Assembly (NCBI GenBank): GCA_963837515.1
Contig: CAWINT010000002.1
Coordinates: 496,001-560,000 of the forward strand
DNA length: 64,000 nucleotides
Origin: RYN-230 sp963837515
GTDB taxonomy: Bacteria; Actinomycetota; Actinomycetes; Streptosporangiales; Streptosporangiaceae
Direction: 5' to 3'
The notes under the pieces are model-generated. The model was not told where the DNA came from and searched no databases. It was given only the letters and a program-made list of their open reading frames with translations. Position 1 is the stretch's first letter, and the number at the start of each line of letters is the position of its first letter. The position numbers and the translations under genes are program-made. Shown here in pieces: positions 25,986-32,715 of this stretch.

Positions 25986-26735
25986 TCAGGCTTCGCCGCG
26001 GCTGCGGCGGGGCAGCCGGCGCGGCGCCGGCGGCTTGGCCAGCTCCTCCGGCAGCCGGAGCAGCGGGTTGGTCGCGCTGGCGATCACCTGGCTGGCGGTT
26101 TCCATGATGCGCTGGCCGCGGGACCGGGACGCCGCGCGGAGCAGCTCGAATGCCTGCCGGGGCCGGATCCGGTGCCGTTCGGCGAGCACACCGATGGCCT
26201 GTTCCACCCGGACCCGGACGGTCAGCGCCCGCTCCAGCTGGGCCACGGTCTCCCGAAGCTGCTCGGCCTCGGCGAGTTCCGCGGTGCCGGGGTGGTCGGC
26301 CCGGTGGGCGCCGCGGCGGCGCCCCGGGCGCCCCTTGGTGCCGCCCCCGGACGCCACCGTCCCGCCCGGCTGGCCGTCGATCGACCCGGCGTTCCGCATC
26401 GCCGCGTCCCGCGGGCTGGCCTGGGAACTGACCGAGGCCGGGGGAACCGTGCCGTCGGCCCGGGCGGCGTCCTCGGCCGGCAGGTCCGCAGCCAGCAGGT
26501 CGGCCAGCACCATGGCGCTGGTCAGGTCCGGCACTTCCTCGTCGCCGACCCGCCAGCCGTTGGCGGTGCGCCACGCGACCGCCTCCATGGGGGCGGTGTC
26601 GCCGTCGTTGGCCGGCCCGGTCCAGGCCTGGTCCACGACGGCCCCGTCGCCGTCCCGGCGGGCGTTTCCGGGCACGCCGCCAGGGCCGGGGCGCGGATGC
26701 GCGCCCGGCTCACCACGGTCGTGCCGCCGGTTCAT
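25986..26735 (-). CDS. ANTAR-domain protein, putative RNA-binding antiterminator
   Basis: 249 residues. The C-terminal 60 or so (LERALTVRVRVEQAIGVLAER through RQAFELLRAASRSRGQRIMETA) is an ANTAR domain, which binds twin-hexaloop RNA and prevents termination. The first 180 residues are disordered or weakly conserved (WRTANGWRVGDEEVPDLTSAMVLADLLAADL is the only structured-looking part) with no GAF or receiver domain that I can recognise. The ATG at 26735 shares its A with the mycoredoxin TGA, so the two genes are translationally coupled. Coupling of an ANTAR protein to a thiol-redox protein suggests redox-linked post-initiation control; this is inference. Confidence 0.8.
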   Translation of the reverse strand: MNRRHDRGEPGAHPRPGPGGVPGNARRDGDGAVVDQAWTGPANDGDTAPMEAVAWRTANGWRVGDEEVPDLTSAMVLADLLAADLPAEDAARADGTVPPASVSSQASPRDAAMRNAGSIDGQPGGTVASGGGTKGRPGRRRGAHRADHPGTAELAEAEQLRETVAQLERALTVRVRVEQAIGVLAERHRIRPRQAFELLRAASRSRGQRIMETASQVIASATNPLLRLPEELAKPPAPRRLPRRSRGEA

Positions 26736-26989
26736 CAGTTCGCAGCCAGGCTGCGCAGCCTCTCCTTGACCTGGGCGGCTGATGGGTTGGTCATCGCCGT
26801 CCCGTCGGGGAAGACAACCGTCGGGACCGTCATGTTCCCCCCATTCACGCTGATAACGAAGTCCGCGGCGGCCTGATCGCGCTCGATGTCAACCTCGGCT
26901 ACCTCGATCCCGTCACGTGCCAGCTGGCTCTTGAGCCGTCGGCAGAACGCACACCACTGGGTGGTGTACATGGTTACCGGATCCGCCAC
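26735..26989 (-). CDS. Mycoredoxin-type glutaredoxin
   Basis: 84 residues: VTMYTTQWCAFCRRLKSQL with the redox pair C13 and C16, and the cis-proline strand TVPTVVFPDGT. This is the mycoredoxin signature; these enzymes reduce mycothiol mixed disulfides using mycothiol. I start at the GTG at 26989 because GGAGG sits seven bases upstream and family members begin MADxVTMY; the longer ATG at 27004 overlaps that ribosome-binding site. Coupled to the ANTAR gene. Divergent from the uvrD2 helicase gene, sharing an intergenic region of about 160 bp. Confidence 0.88.
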   Translation of the reverse strand: MADPVTMYTTQWCAFCRRLKSQLARDGIEVAEVDIERDQAAADFVISVNGGNMTVPTVVFPDGTAMTNPSAAQVKERLRSLAAN

Positions 26990-27149
26990 GAACCCGCCTC
27001 CCATCGAGACACAGCATAGTTCCGCTCAATCAACACCCTGCGGGGGCGCCGGCTTCCCGGTACCGGCCATCAATATCGCCGGCGGGCGCGGGTGTCGCGG
27101 CCCGCGCGTCGGTGGCATGCGGAAGGATGGGCGCCCGGAGGAGGTACCC

Positions 27150-29072
27150 GTGACCGCTGCCCCCAATCCCCCGGCGCCGTCAGCGGCGGAGGCGGTGCTG
27201 GACGCACTCGACCCCGAACAGCGGCAGGTGGCGCTGGCCGCCCGGGGACCGGTCTGCGTGCTGGCCGGCGCGGGTACCGGCAAGACCCGCGCCATCGCGC
27301 ACCGGATCGCGTATGCGGTGCTCACCGGCCAGGTGGACCCCGGGCACGTACTCGCGGTCACCTTCACCACCCGGGCCGCCGGTGAGCTGCGGGCCCGGCT
27401 GCACCAGCTGGGCGGCCCGGGGGGCGCGCTGGACCGGGTGCAGGCTCGCACCTTCCACTCCGCCGCGCTGCGCCAGCTGACCCACTTCTGGCCGCAGACG
27501 GTGGGCGGCCGTGCCCCGGCCGTGCTGGACTCCAAGGTGCGCCTGCTGAACGAGGCCGCGCGGCAGCGGCGGATCACCGTCAGCCCGGCGGAACTGCGCG
27601 ACGTCGCGGCTGAGATCGAGTGGGCCAAGGTCACCCAGGTGCGCCCGGACGAATACCCGCGGCTGACGGCCAAGGCGGGCCGGGTCCCACCGCTGGGCGC
27701 GGACGTGGTGGCCCGGCTGTACACCCGGTACGAGGAACTGCGGACCGAGCGCCACCTGGTCGACTTCGAGTCCGTGCTCGAACTGACCGCCGCCATCCTC
27801 GCCGGGCACCGGGTGGCGGCCGCCACTGTCCGCGACCGCTACCGCTACTTCGTGGTCGATGAGTACCAGGACGTCAACCCGCTGCAGAAACTGCTGCTCG
27901 ACAGCTGGCTGCACGAACGCGACGACCTGTGCGTCGTGGGTGATCCGCGGCAGACGATCTACTCGTTCGCCGGGGCGACGGCCGCCTACCTGACCGGTTT
28001 CACCGCGGAGTTCCCGGACGCGGCGGTGATCCGCCTGGTGCGCAACTACCGTTCTGCACCGCAGGTGGTGGCGCTGGCGAACCAGCTGACCGGCGCGGCC
28101 GGGGCCCGGCCGCTGGCCGCCCAGCTGCGCTCCGCGGCCACGGCCGGGGCGCCGCGTGCTTCCGCCGCCCCCGCGCTGATCGCGCAGCGCCCGGCGGGGC
28201 CGGCCGCCGAGTTCGCCGAGTACCCCGACGAGCAGGCCGAAGCGGCGGCGGTCGCGGCCCGGGCGCTGGCCATGAGCGAGGCCGGGGCGGACCTGCGCCA
28301 GATGGCGGTGCTGGTGCGCACCAACGCCCAGACGGTGCCGTTGGAGCAGGCCTTCAGCGATCTCGGCGTGCCGTACCAGGTCCGCGGGGCGGAGCGGTTC
28401 TTCGGCCGGGCCGAGATCCGGCAGGCGGCCGGGCTGCTCCGAGCGGCGGCCAAGTCCGGTTCCGGGTCCGGTTCCGGGTCCGCGGCCGGCGGGCCGGTGG
28501 CCGGTGGGCCTGCGGCGGGTGGGCCGGTGGGCGAGGGGGCCGACGGGCTGGCGGGCGGGCTGGCGGGCGGGCTGGTGGCCGAGGTCCGGCACATCCTGGC
28601 CGGCCTGGGCCTGAACAGCCAGGCCCCGCCCAGCCGGGGCGCGGCGCGGGACCGGTGGGAATCCCTGGAGGCGCTGGCCCAGCTGGCCGCCGAGTTCCTG
28701 GCCGCCCACCCCGGGGCCACGCTCGCCGAGTTCGCCGCCGAGCTGACCCGGCGGGCCCGGATCGAGCACGCCCCGGCGCTGCGGGGGGTAACCCTGACCT
28801 CCCTGCATGCGGCCAAGGGCCTGGAGTGGGATACCGTCTTCCTGCCGGGCCTGACCGAAGGGAACCTGCCGATCGTGTACGCGCAGACCGATGAGGCGGT
28901 CGAGGAGGAACGCCGGCTGCTGTACGTGGGTATCACTCGGGCCCGCGAGCAGCTGTTCCTGTCCTGGCCGCTGGCCTGGTCCGGGACCAGGCCGGCCCGG
29001 AAGCCCTCCCGCTTCCTCGACGGCCTGCGGCCGCGAACCACGTGGCGCCCGGCTGCCCGGGGCGTACGGTGA
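27150..29072 (+). CDS. uvrD2: UvrD2-like superfamily 1 DNA helicase, without HRDC domain
   Basis: 640 residues. Superfamily 1A motifs are all present: Q-motif LDPEQRQVALA, Walker A GAGTGKT at 40-46, VTFTTRAAGELRARL, DEYQD at 237-241, GDPRQTIYSFAGA, LVRNYRSAPQ, TSLHAAKGLEWDTVF and the final VGITRAREQL. Start GTG 27150 has GGAGGAGG five bases upstream; the longer frame from 26886 has no support. Actinobacterial UvrD2 usually carries a zinc-binding and HRDC tail; here the protein stops soon after the helicase core. A Gly/Ser-rich insert (about 435-475) interrupts domain 2B. The stop codon lies inside the first unit of a 14-bp tandem array. It acts in DNA repair or replication. Confidence 0.9.
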   Translation: MTAAPNPPAPSAAEAVLDALDPEQRQVALAARGPVCVLAGAGTGKTRAIAHRIAYAVLTGQVDPGHVLAVTFTTRAAGELRARLHQLGGPGGALDRVQARTFHSAALRQLTHFWPQTVGGRAPAVLDSKVRLLNEAARQRRITVSPAELRDVAAEIEWAKVTQVRPDEYPRLTAKAGRVPPLGADVVARLYTRYEELRTERHLVDFESVLELTAAILAGHRVAAATVRDRYRYFVVDEYQDVNPLQKLLLDSWLHERDDLCVVGDPRQTIYSFAGATAAYLTGFTAEFPDAAVIRLVRNYRSAPQVVALANQLTGAAGARPLAAQLRSAATAGAPRASAAPALIAQRPAGPAAEFAEYPDEQAEAAAVAARALAMSEAGADLRQMAVLVRTNAQTVPLEQAFSDLGVPYQVRGAERFFGRAEIRQAAGLLRAAAKSGSGSGSGSAAGGPVAGGPAAGGPVGEGADGLAGGLAGGLVAEVRHILAGLGLNSQAPPSRGAARDRWESLEALAQLAAEFLAAHPGATLAEFAAELTRRARIEHAPALRGVTLTSLHAAKGLEWDTVFLPGLTEGNLPIVYAQTDEAVEEERRLLYVGITRAREQLFLSWPLAWSGTRPARKPSRFLDGLRPRTTWRPAARGVR

Positions 29073-29214
29073 GCGGCGCACGGTGAGCGGCGCACAGTGA
29101 GCGGCGCACGGTGAGCGGCGCACAGTGAGCGGCGCACAGTGAGCGGCGCACAGTGAGCGGCGCACAGTGAGCGGCGCACAGTGAGCGGCGCACAGTGAGC
29201 GGCGCACAGTGAGC
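29069..29214 (+). repeat. 14-bp minisatellite spanning the uvrD2 stop and the tesB start
   Basis: Ten full copies of GTGAGCGGCGCACA (or ...CACG) begin at 29069 and repeat every 14 bp; an eleventh partial copy (GTGAGC, 29209-29214) is the first six bases of the thioesterase gene. The helicase TGA is inside copy 1. Every unit contains a GTG and a TGA, and because 14 is not a multiple of 3 all three frames are closed across the array. Confidence 0.97.
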
Positions 29215-30030
29215 AAGGCCCTGGACAGCCTGGTCGAGCTGCTCGACCTGGAGCAGATCGAGGCGGACATCTTCCGCGGGCGCTCGCCCAGCGACTGGCG
29301 GCAGCGGGTGTTCGGCGGCCAGGTCGCCGGCCAGGCGCTGGTCGCTGCGGGCCGCACCGTGCCCGCCGACCGGCCGGTGCACTCGCTGCACGCATACTTC
29401 ATCCGCCCTGGGGACCCGGCCGTGCCGCTGGTCTACATCGTGGACCGGGTGCGCGACGGCCGGTCATTTACCACCCGCCGGGTCTCGGCCATCCAGCACG
29501 GCAAGCCGATCTTCACCCTGTCGGCGTCGTTTCACCGAGCGGAGCCCGGCCTGGAGCACGCGGCGCCGATGCCCGAGGTGCCCCCGCCCGGATCGGTCCC
29601 CCCGCCCGAGGTCCAGTTCCTGACCGGCAACCCGATCGACCTGCGGTTCGTCACGCCGCGCACGGAGCATCCGGCCGACGGCCGGGGCGCGGTGATCAGG
29701 CACAGCCTGGTCTGGCTGCGGGCCGACGGCGAACTGCCTGACGACCCGCTGCTGCATGTCTGCCTGATGACCTACGCCTCCGACCTGACCCTGCTCGACT
29801 CGGTGGTGCGGCAGCACGGTGTCAACTGGTCGGCGATCAGCGGGGCCAGCCTCGACCACGCCATGTGGTTCCACCGCCCGTTCCGCGCCGACCGGTGGCT
29901 GCTGTACGACCAGGAATCGCCCAGCGCGTCGGGAGCCCGCGGGCTGGCCCGGGGCCAGGTCTTCACCGAGGAGGGCGACCTGGTCGTGTCGGTGGTCCAG
30001 GAGGGGCTGATCCGGTTCCGGGACGACTGA
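29209..30030 (+). CDS. tesB: Acyl-CoA thioesterase II
   Basis: 273 residues with the double hotdog fold of TesB: LVELLDLEQIEADIFRGRSP at the start, FGGQVAGQAL, LHAYFIRPGDP and the second-domain block MTYASDLTLLDSV and LDHAMWFHRPFRADRWLLYDQESPSA. The Asp/Thr/Gln active-site positions of the second hotdog are in place. It hydrolyses acyl-CoA to free acid and CoA in the cytoplasm. The GTG start at 29209 lies in the last partial unit of the 14-bp array and lacks a normal ribosome-binding site, so translation may depend on coupling or on repeat length. Its own 3' end (LIRFRDD) is the first unit of the 20-bp array that follows. Confidence 0.93.
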   Translation: MSKALDSLVELLDLEQIEADIFRGRSPSDWRQRVFGGQVAGQALVAAGRTVPADRPVHSLHAYFIRPGDPAVPLVYIVDRVRDGRSFTTRRVSAIQHGKPIFTLSASFHRAEPGLEHAAPMPEVPPPGSVPPPEVQFLTGNPIDLRFVTPRTEHPADGRGAVIRHSLVWLRADGELPDDPLLHVCLMTYASDLTLLDSVVRQHGVNWSAISGASLDHAMWFHRPFRADRWLLYDQESPSASGARGLARGQVFTEEGDLVVSVVQEGLIRFRDD

Positions 30031-30119
30031 CCCGGTTCCGGACTGACTGACCCGGTTCCGGACTGACTGACCCCGTTCCGGACTGACTGACCCCGTTCCG
30101 GACTGACAGACCCGGTTCC
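30008..30119 (+). repeat. 20-bp minisatellite grown from the tesB 3' end
   Basis: Units of TGACCCGGTTCCGGACTGAC start at 30028, 30048, 30068, 30088 and a partial one at 30108. The coding end of tesB, 30008-30027, is a divergent copy of the same unit, so the array appears to have spread outward from the gene terminus. The gene's TGA is the first triplet of the second unit. Confidence 0.93.
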
Positions 30120-30154
30120 AGTCGGCTCACTCGCCAGGAAGTATCAGCTGGCGG

Positions 30155-30193
30155 AAAAAAGAGTTGCTGCCCCCACGGCCGGCTCCGTAGGCT
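30155..30193 (+). promoter_or_regulatory. WhiB7-type autoregulated promoter
   Basis: A run of six A (30155-30160) stands just upstream of a -35 TTGCTG (30164-30169), followed after 18 bp by a -10 TAGGCT (30188-30193). An AT-rich block immediately before the -35 is the known docking site for the WhiB7 AT-hook on sigma-A promoters. The only A-run of this length nearby is here, and a WhiB7-type gene lies downstream. Transcription would start near 30200. Confidence 0.65.
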
Positions 30194-30246
30194 GCTGCAC
30201 ATGTTTCCGGGCAAGCACACGACGCCCTGAGAGAGGAGGTGCCCCG

Positions 30247-30546
30247 GTGAATAACAATGTGACTTTCGTTCCGGTTGCCGCGCGACCGTGGATCGCCACC
30301 GCGTCCCTGGGCGCCAGCCTGCTCCCTGAGTCTGTCTTTGCTCAGACCAGCGCAGATCGCCAGGCGGCCATGGCGATGTACATCGTCGCCGGTGCTCCGC
30401 GCAAGCAGGTGCAGACCGCCACCCCGGCCATGCCGGAAATCGGTCAGCAGAGCACCACCGCAACCAGCACGTCCCTCCACGCTATCGGCGCTGCTGCCCC
30501 GCGCGGCAGCCAAACGGGTTCGCAACCAGCCTGGGATCCGGTCTAG
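30247..30546 (+). CDS. Upstream ORF in the whiB7 leader (99 aa)
   Basis: GTG start at 30247 with AGGAGG seven bases upstream; the frame encodes MNNNVTFVPVAARPW and on to a stop just 27 bp before the terminator hairpin at 30573. I recognise no domain; the sequence is Ala/Thr/Gln-rich with moderate coding bias. Position, strong ribosome-binding site and the following terminator match the regulatory uORF of whiB7 leaders, whose translation senses ribosome-targeting antibiotics. It may thus matter for its translation, not its product. The length is unusual for a uORF, so an independent small protein remains possible. Confidence 0.6.
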   Translation: MNNNVTFVPVAARPWIATASLGASLLPESVFAQTSADRQAAMAMYIVAGAPRKQVQTATPAMPEIGQQSTTATSTSLHAIGAAAPRGSQTGSQPAWDPV

Positions 30547-30572
30547 AAAGGCCGGCCTGGATCCCCTCAGAG

Positions 30573-30605
30573 GCCGCGGACCCGCACCGGGTCCGCGGCT
30601 TTCGT
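30573..30605 (+). terminator. Leader terminator/attenuator before whiB7
   Basis: A perfect 12-bp stem, GCCGCGGACCCG with CGGGTCCGCGGC, around a 3-nt CAC loop, followed by CTTTCGT. The T tract is short. It lies between the uORF stop (30546) and the whiB7 start (30674), where attenuation would cut expression unless uORF translation stalls. Confidence 0.8.
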
Positions 30606-30673
30606 CATGTCGGGCCCGCCGTTTTGTCAGACCCATGAGAGACGGTAAGACCAGGACGAGAGGGGTTAGGACG

Positions 30674-31036
30674 ATGCACGGGCCCGGAACCGCCGCCGTC
30701 GTCGCGGACGACGCGGAGGTCGAGGCAGTGTCCGCACCAGCAGGATCCGTGAGATCGGCGGTCGGCCCAGGGACGCTCCCCATGGTGCCGGCGGCGCGTA
30801 GCGCTCGGCTGCCCTGCACAGACAACCCGGAGTTGTTCTTCGCCGAGTCACCGCAGGACGTGGAGACGGCGAAGACGCTCTGCGCCGGCTGCGCCGCCCG
30901 GCTGACCTGCTTGGCCGGGGCGATGGAACGGCGCGAGCCGTGGGGTGTCTGGGGTGGCCAGCTCTTCCTGCGCGGCGAGATCGTCCCCCGGAAGCGGCCT
31001 CGCGGCCGACCGCGCAAGACCGACGTGGCGGCGTAA
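30674..31036 (+). CDS. whiB7: WhiB7-type transcriptional regulator (WblC)
   Basis: 120 residues. Four Fe-S ligands C48, C70, C73 and C79 (LPCTDN, CAGCAARLTC), the G(V/I)WGG turn at 91-95 that contacts sigma-A, and a C-terminal AT-hook RPRGRPRK at 108-115. The AT-hook separates WhiB7 from other WhiB proteins. It activates intrinsic antibiotic-resistance genes with the primary sigma factor. ATG 30674 is preceded by GAGAGGGG; an in-frame ATG at 30635 has no ribosome-binding site. The long leader with promoter, uORF and terminator supports attenuation control. A small basic gene follows after 46 bp. Confidence 0.92.
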   Translation: MHGPGTAAVVADDAEVEAVSAPAGSVRSAVGPGTLPMVPAARSARLPCTDNPELFFAESPQDVETAKTLCAGCAARLTCLAGAMERREPWGVWGGQLFLRGEIVPRKRPRGRPRKTDVAA

Positions 31037-31082
31037 GCCGCTGATCCAACAGGCAACGAAGACGTGGCGGGTGAGAAGAGAA

Positions 31083-31271
31083 ATGTATCCCACTACCTAC
31101 CTCATGGAACGACATCGAGAGTTGCTGGCCCAGGCGCAGATCGACCGGCAAGTGGCGCAGGCCCGGGCACTGCGGAAGGCATCCCGGCGGGTGGAGCGGG
31201 CCACCAGGAAGCTGGAGCGGGCCCAGGCCACCGCCCGGTGGCTGTACCACCAGGCGGGCCAGGCCTACTGA
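31083..31271 (+). CDS. Small basic coiled-coil-like protein downstream of whiB7
   Basis: 62 residues, MYPTTYLMERHRELLAQ, then a continuous amphipathic helix rich in Arg, Ala and Gln (RQVAQARALRKASRRVERATRKLERAQ). ATG 31083 follows GAGAAGAG. No known domain is recognised. Small helical proteins of this type are found next to whiB genes in other actinobacteria, so co-transcription with whiB7 is likely. Its last nine codons (LYHQAGQAY-stop) are the ancestor of the 27-bp units that follow. Confidence 0.7.
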   Translation: MYPTTYLMERHRELLAQAQIDRQVAQARALRKASRRVERATRKLERAQATARWLYHQAGQAY

Positions 31272-31429
31272 ACTACCAAGCGGGCCGGGACCTCCTGAAT
31301 CACCAGGTGGCCGGGCCGGCTGAATTACCAAGCGGGCCGGGACCTCCTGAATCACCAGGTGGCCCGGGCCGGCTGAATTACCAAGCGGGCCGGGACCTCC
31401 TGAATCACCAGGTGGCCCGGGCCTGCTGA
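31245..31429 (+). repeat. 25-27 bp minisatellite grown from the end of the small gene
   Basis: Seven units, each ending in TGA: 31245-31271 (gene end), 31272-31298, 31299-31323, 31324-31350, 31351-31376, 31377-31403, 31404-31429. From 31272 they alternate in two types, giving a 53-bp higher-order unit present three times. The first unit is the coding 3' end of the upstream gene including its stop codon. Confidence 0.93.
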
Positions 31430-31443
31430 CCGCCGGATGGGGG

Positions 31444-31481
31444 AGTGCGCGGGAGCGGCCGATCGGCCGCTCCCGCGCACT
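31444..31481. terminator. 38-bp perfect palindrome between convergent genes
   Basis: Bases 31444-31481 are fully self-complementary, with 19-base arms centred on CGATCG. It lies between the small gene (plus strand) and the convergent nuclease-like gene, where a bidirectional terminator is expected. No T tract follows on either strand. Confidence 0.7.
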
Positions 31482-31486
31482 GCTGT

Positions 31487-32395
31487 TCAGCTGCTCTGCA
31501 ACGCCGCTTTGATCTGCGCTGCAACCTCGGCTGGTTGATCGCGCACGGCGAAGGCCGGGAACCGCAGTACCCGGTGACCGCTGAGGGTGAGCTGGTTGCC
31601 CCGCCGCATGTCCGCCCACCACGCCGGGGCTTCCATGTGCCACAGCCCGTCCACCTCGGCCACCACTCGCGCGGCATCCCAGTAGGCATCCAGCCAGCGC
31701 CGCCGCCCCTGGTCCAGCCGCAGCACCTGCCGGTCCGGCTCAGGCAGCCGGTAGCGGCGGATCAGCCGGGCAAAATCGAGTTCGGACAGCGCCTGGGCCC
31801 CGCCCGCGATGTCAGCCAGCGTGCTCACGATCAGCGCATGCCGCGGGATCCTAGGCTGGCCGGCCAGCATGGCGGCAAGGTGATCGGTGCGGACGAGGCG
31901 CTGCTGTACACCGGCGGCGAGGATGGCTCTCGCCCGGTCGTCCGAGCGGGCCCAGGCGGCCGCGTCCAGCAACGACCTCGCGAGCCTGGTCCGAGGTGGT
32001 AACCGGGCCGGGTGGACGTCGTGGGCGCTGAGCGCCCGGGAGCGGTGCACCGTCACCCCGGCGAAGCCGAGCCTGACGTAACGCGAGGCCGGGACCAGCA
32101 CGTCGATGCCGCGCGGTGCGAAGCCGGCTAGCCCGTCCAGCCTGGCGGCCGTGAGTCCCGCGAGCGCGGCTCCCCGTCCGGCGGCCAGCACGGCGATCCA
32201 CTGCCACTCTTCTTCGCTGGCGTCACCGGCGTGGGTGATGAGGACCCCGCGGCAGGGCCGCTGCCATCGGCCGCTTTGCACCCGCCAGCGAACAGCGGCC
32301 GGGCCGATCGCGCTGCAGGCCGCCGTCGCTGTCACGACCGGCGGAAGCTCTCGGGCCGCAGGCCGTTTCCCGCCAGCCAGATCCATGGCTCCCAT
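31487..32395 (-). CDS. AbiEi/DUF559-like protein with endonuclease-type C-terminus
   Basis: About 302 residues. The N-terminal part (AVRWRVQSGRWQRPCRGVLITHAG) is a winged-helix seen in AbiEi-type antitoxins and in many actinobacterial proteins; the C-terminal 90 (RRRWLDAYWDAARVVAEVDGLWH through RGNQLTLSGHRVLRFPAFAVRD) matches the DUF559/very-short-patch-repair endonuclease core, with D and E-V-D as likely metal ligands. The start is unclear: ATGs at 32395 and 32386 or a GTG at 32440 are all possible. Such genes are common and mostly uncharacterised; whether this one cuts DNA or is part of a toxin-antitoxin pair is unknown. No cognate AbiEii toxin lies beside it. Confidence 0.6.
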   Translation of the reverse strand: MGAMDLAGGKRPAARELPPVVTATAACSAIGPAAVRWRVQSGRWQRPCRGVLITHAGDASEEEWQWIAVLAAGRGAALAGLTAARLDGLAGFAPRGIDVLVPASRYVRLGFAGVTVHRSRALSAHDVHPARLPPRTRLARSLLDAAAWARSDDRARAILAAGVQQRLVRTDHLAAMLAGQPRIPRHALIVSTLADIAGGAQALSELDFARLIRRYRLPEPDRQVLRLDQGRRRWLDAYWDAARVVAEVDGLWHMEAPAWWADMRRGNQLTLSGHRVLRFPAFAVRDQPAEVAAQIKAALQSS

Positions 32396-32508
32396 GCCTA
32401 TGACCGTGACCCGGCCTGGACATGGTTGGCAGCCGGACACGGCCAGCTGTGGACAACACCTGCAATACGCGCGGCCTGTGGGAAACCAGCCGCAAATGTC
32501 GTTGCCGC

Positions 32509-32596
32509 GTGCGAAAATCTGCGGCCCCGCGTGCGAAAATCGCCGGCCCCGCGTGCGAAAATCGCCGGCCCCGCGTGCGAAAATCGCCCCGCCCGG
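32509..32596. repeat. 22-bp tandem repeat, four copies
   Basis: Four head-to-tail units, GTGCGAAAATCGCCGGCCCCGC being the common form, at 32509, 32531, 32553 and 32575; the first and last differ in the second half. There are no unique spacers, so it is not a CRISPR array. It lies upstream of the nuclease-like gene. Confidence 0.9.
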
Positions 32597-32641
32597 CCAC
32601 GAAGGCCCGAGCCCAACTCGGGCGGCTTACCTTAGAGCTGG

Positions 32642-32687
32642 TTTGTGCAGCCGAAATGCTGTCATGACAGCATTTCGGCTGCACAAA
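32642..32687. terminator. 46-bp perfect palindrome downstream of the AarF/ABC1 kinase gene
   Basis: Two 23-base arms without a spacer, starting TTTGTGCAGCC and centred on CATG-like TCATGA at 32662-32667. The arms are AT-richer than the flanks. It sits 29 bp past the kinase stop and could end its transcription, but its length and lack of loop or T-run also fit a mobile or cruciform-forming element. Confidence 0.55.
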
Positions 32688-32715
32688 CTGGCGACGACCT
32701 CCGGTGGACCAGTGG

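Noticed and set aside
27180..29402. Long minus-strand open frame over the helicase gene
   Set aside because: It is antisense to a gene with all SF1 helicase motifs, has repetitive HCAPLTVRRSL-like sequence caused by the 14-bp array, and no start signal.
32509..32596. Possible CRISPR array
   Set aside because: The units abut without unique spacers and no cas gene is in the window.
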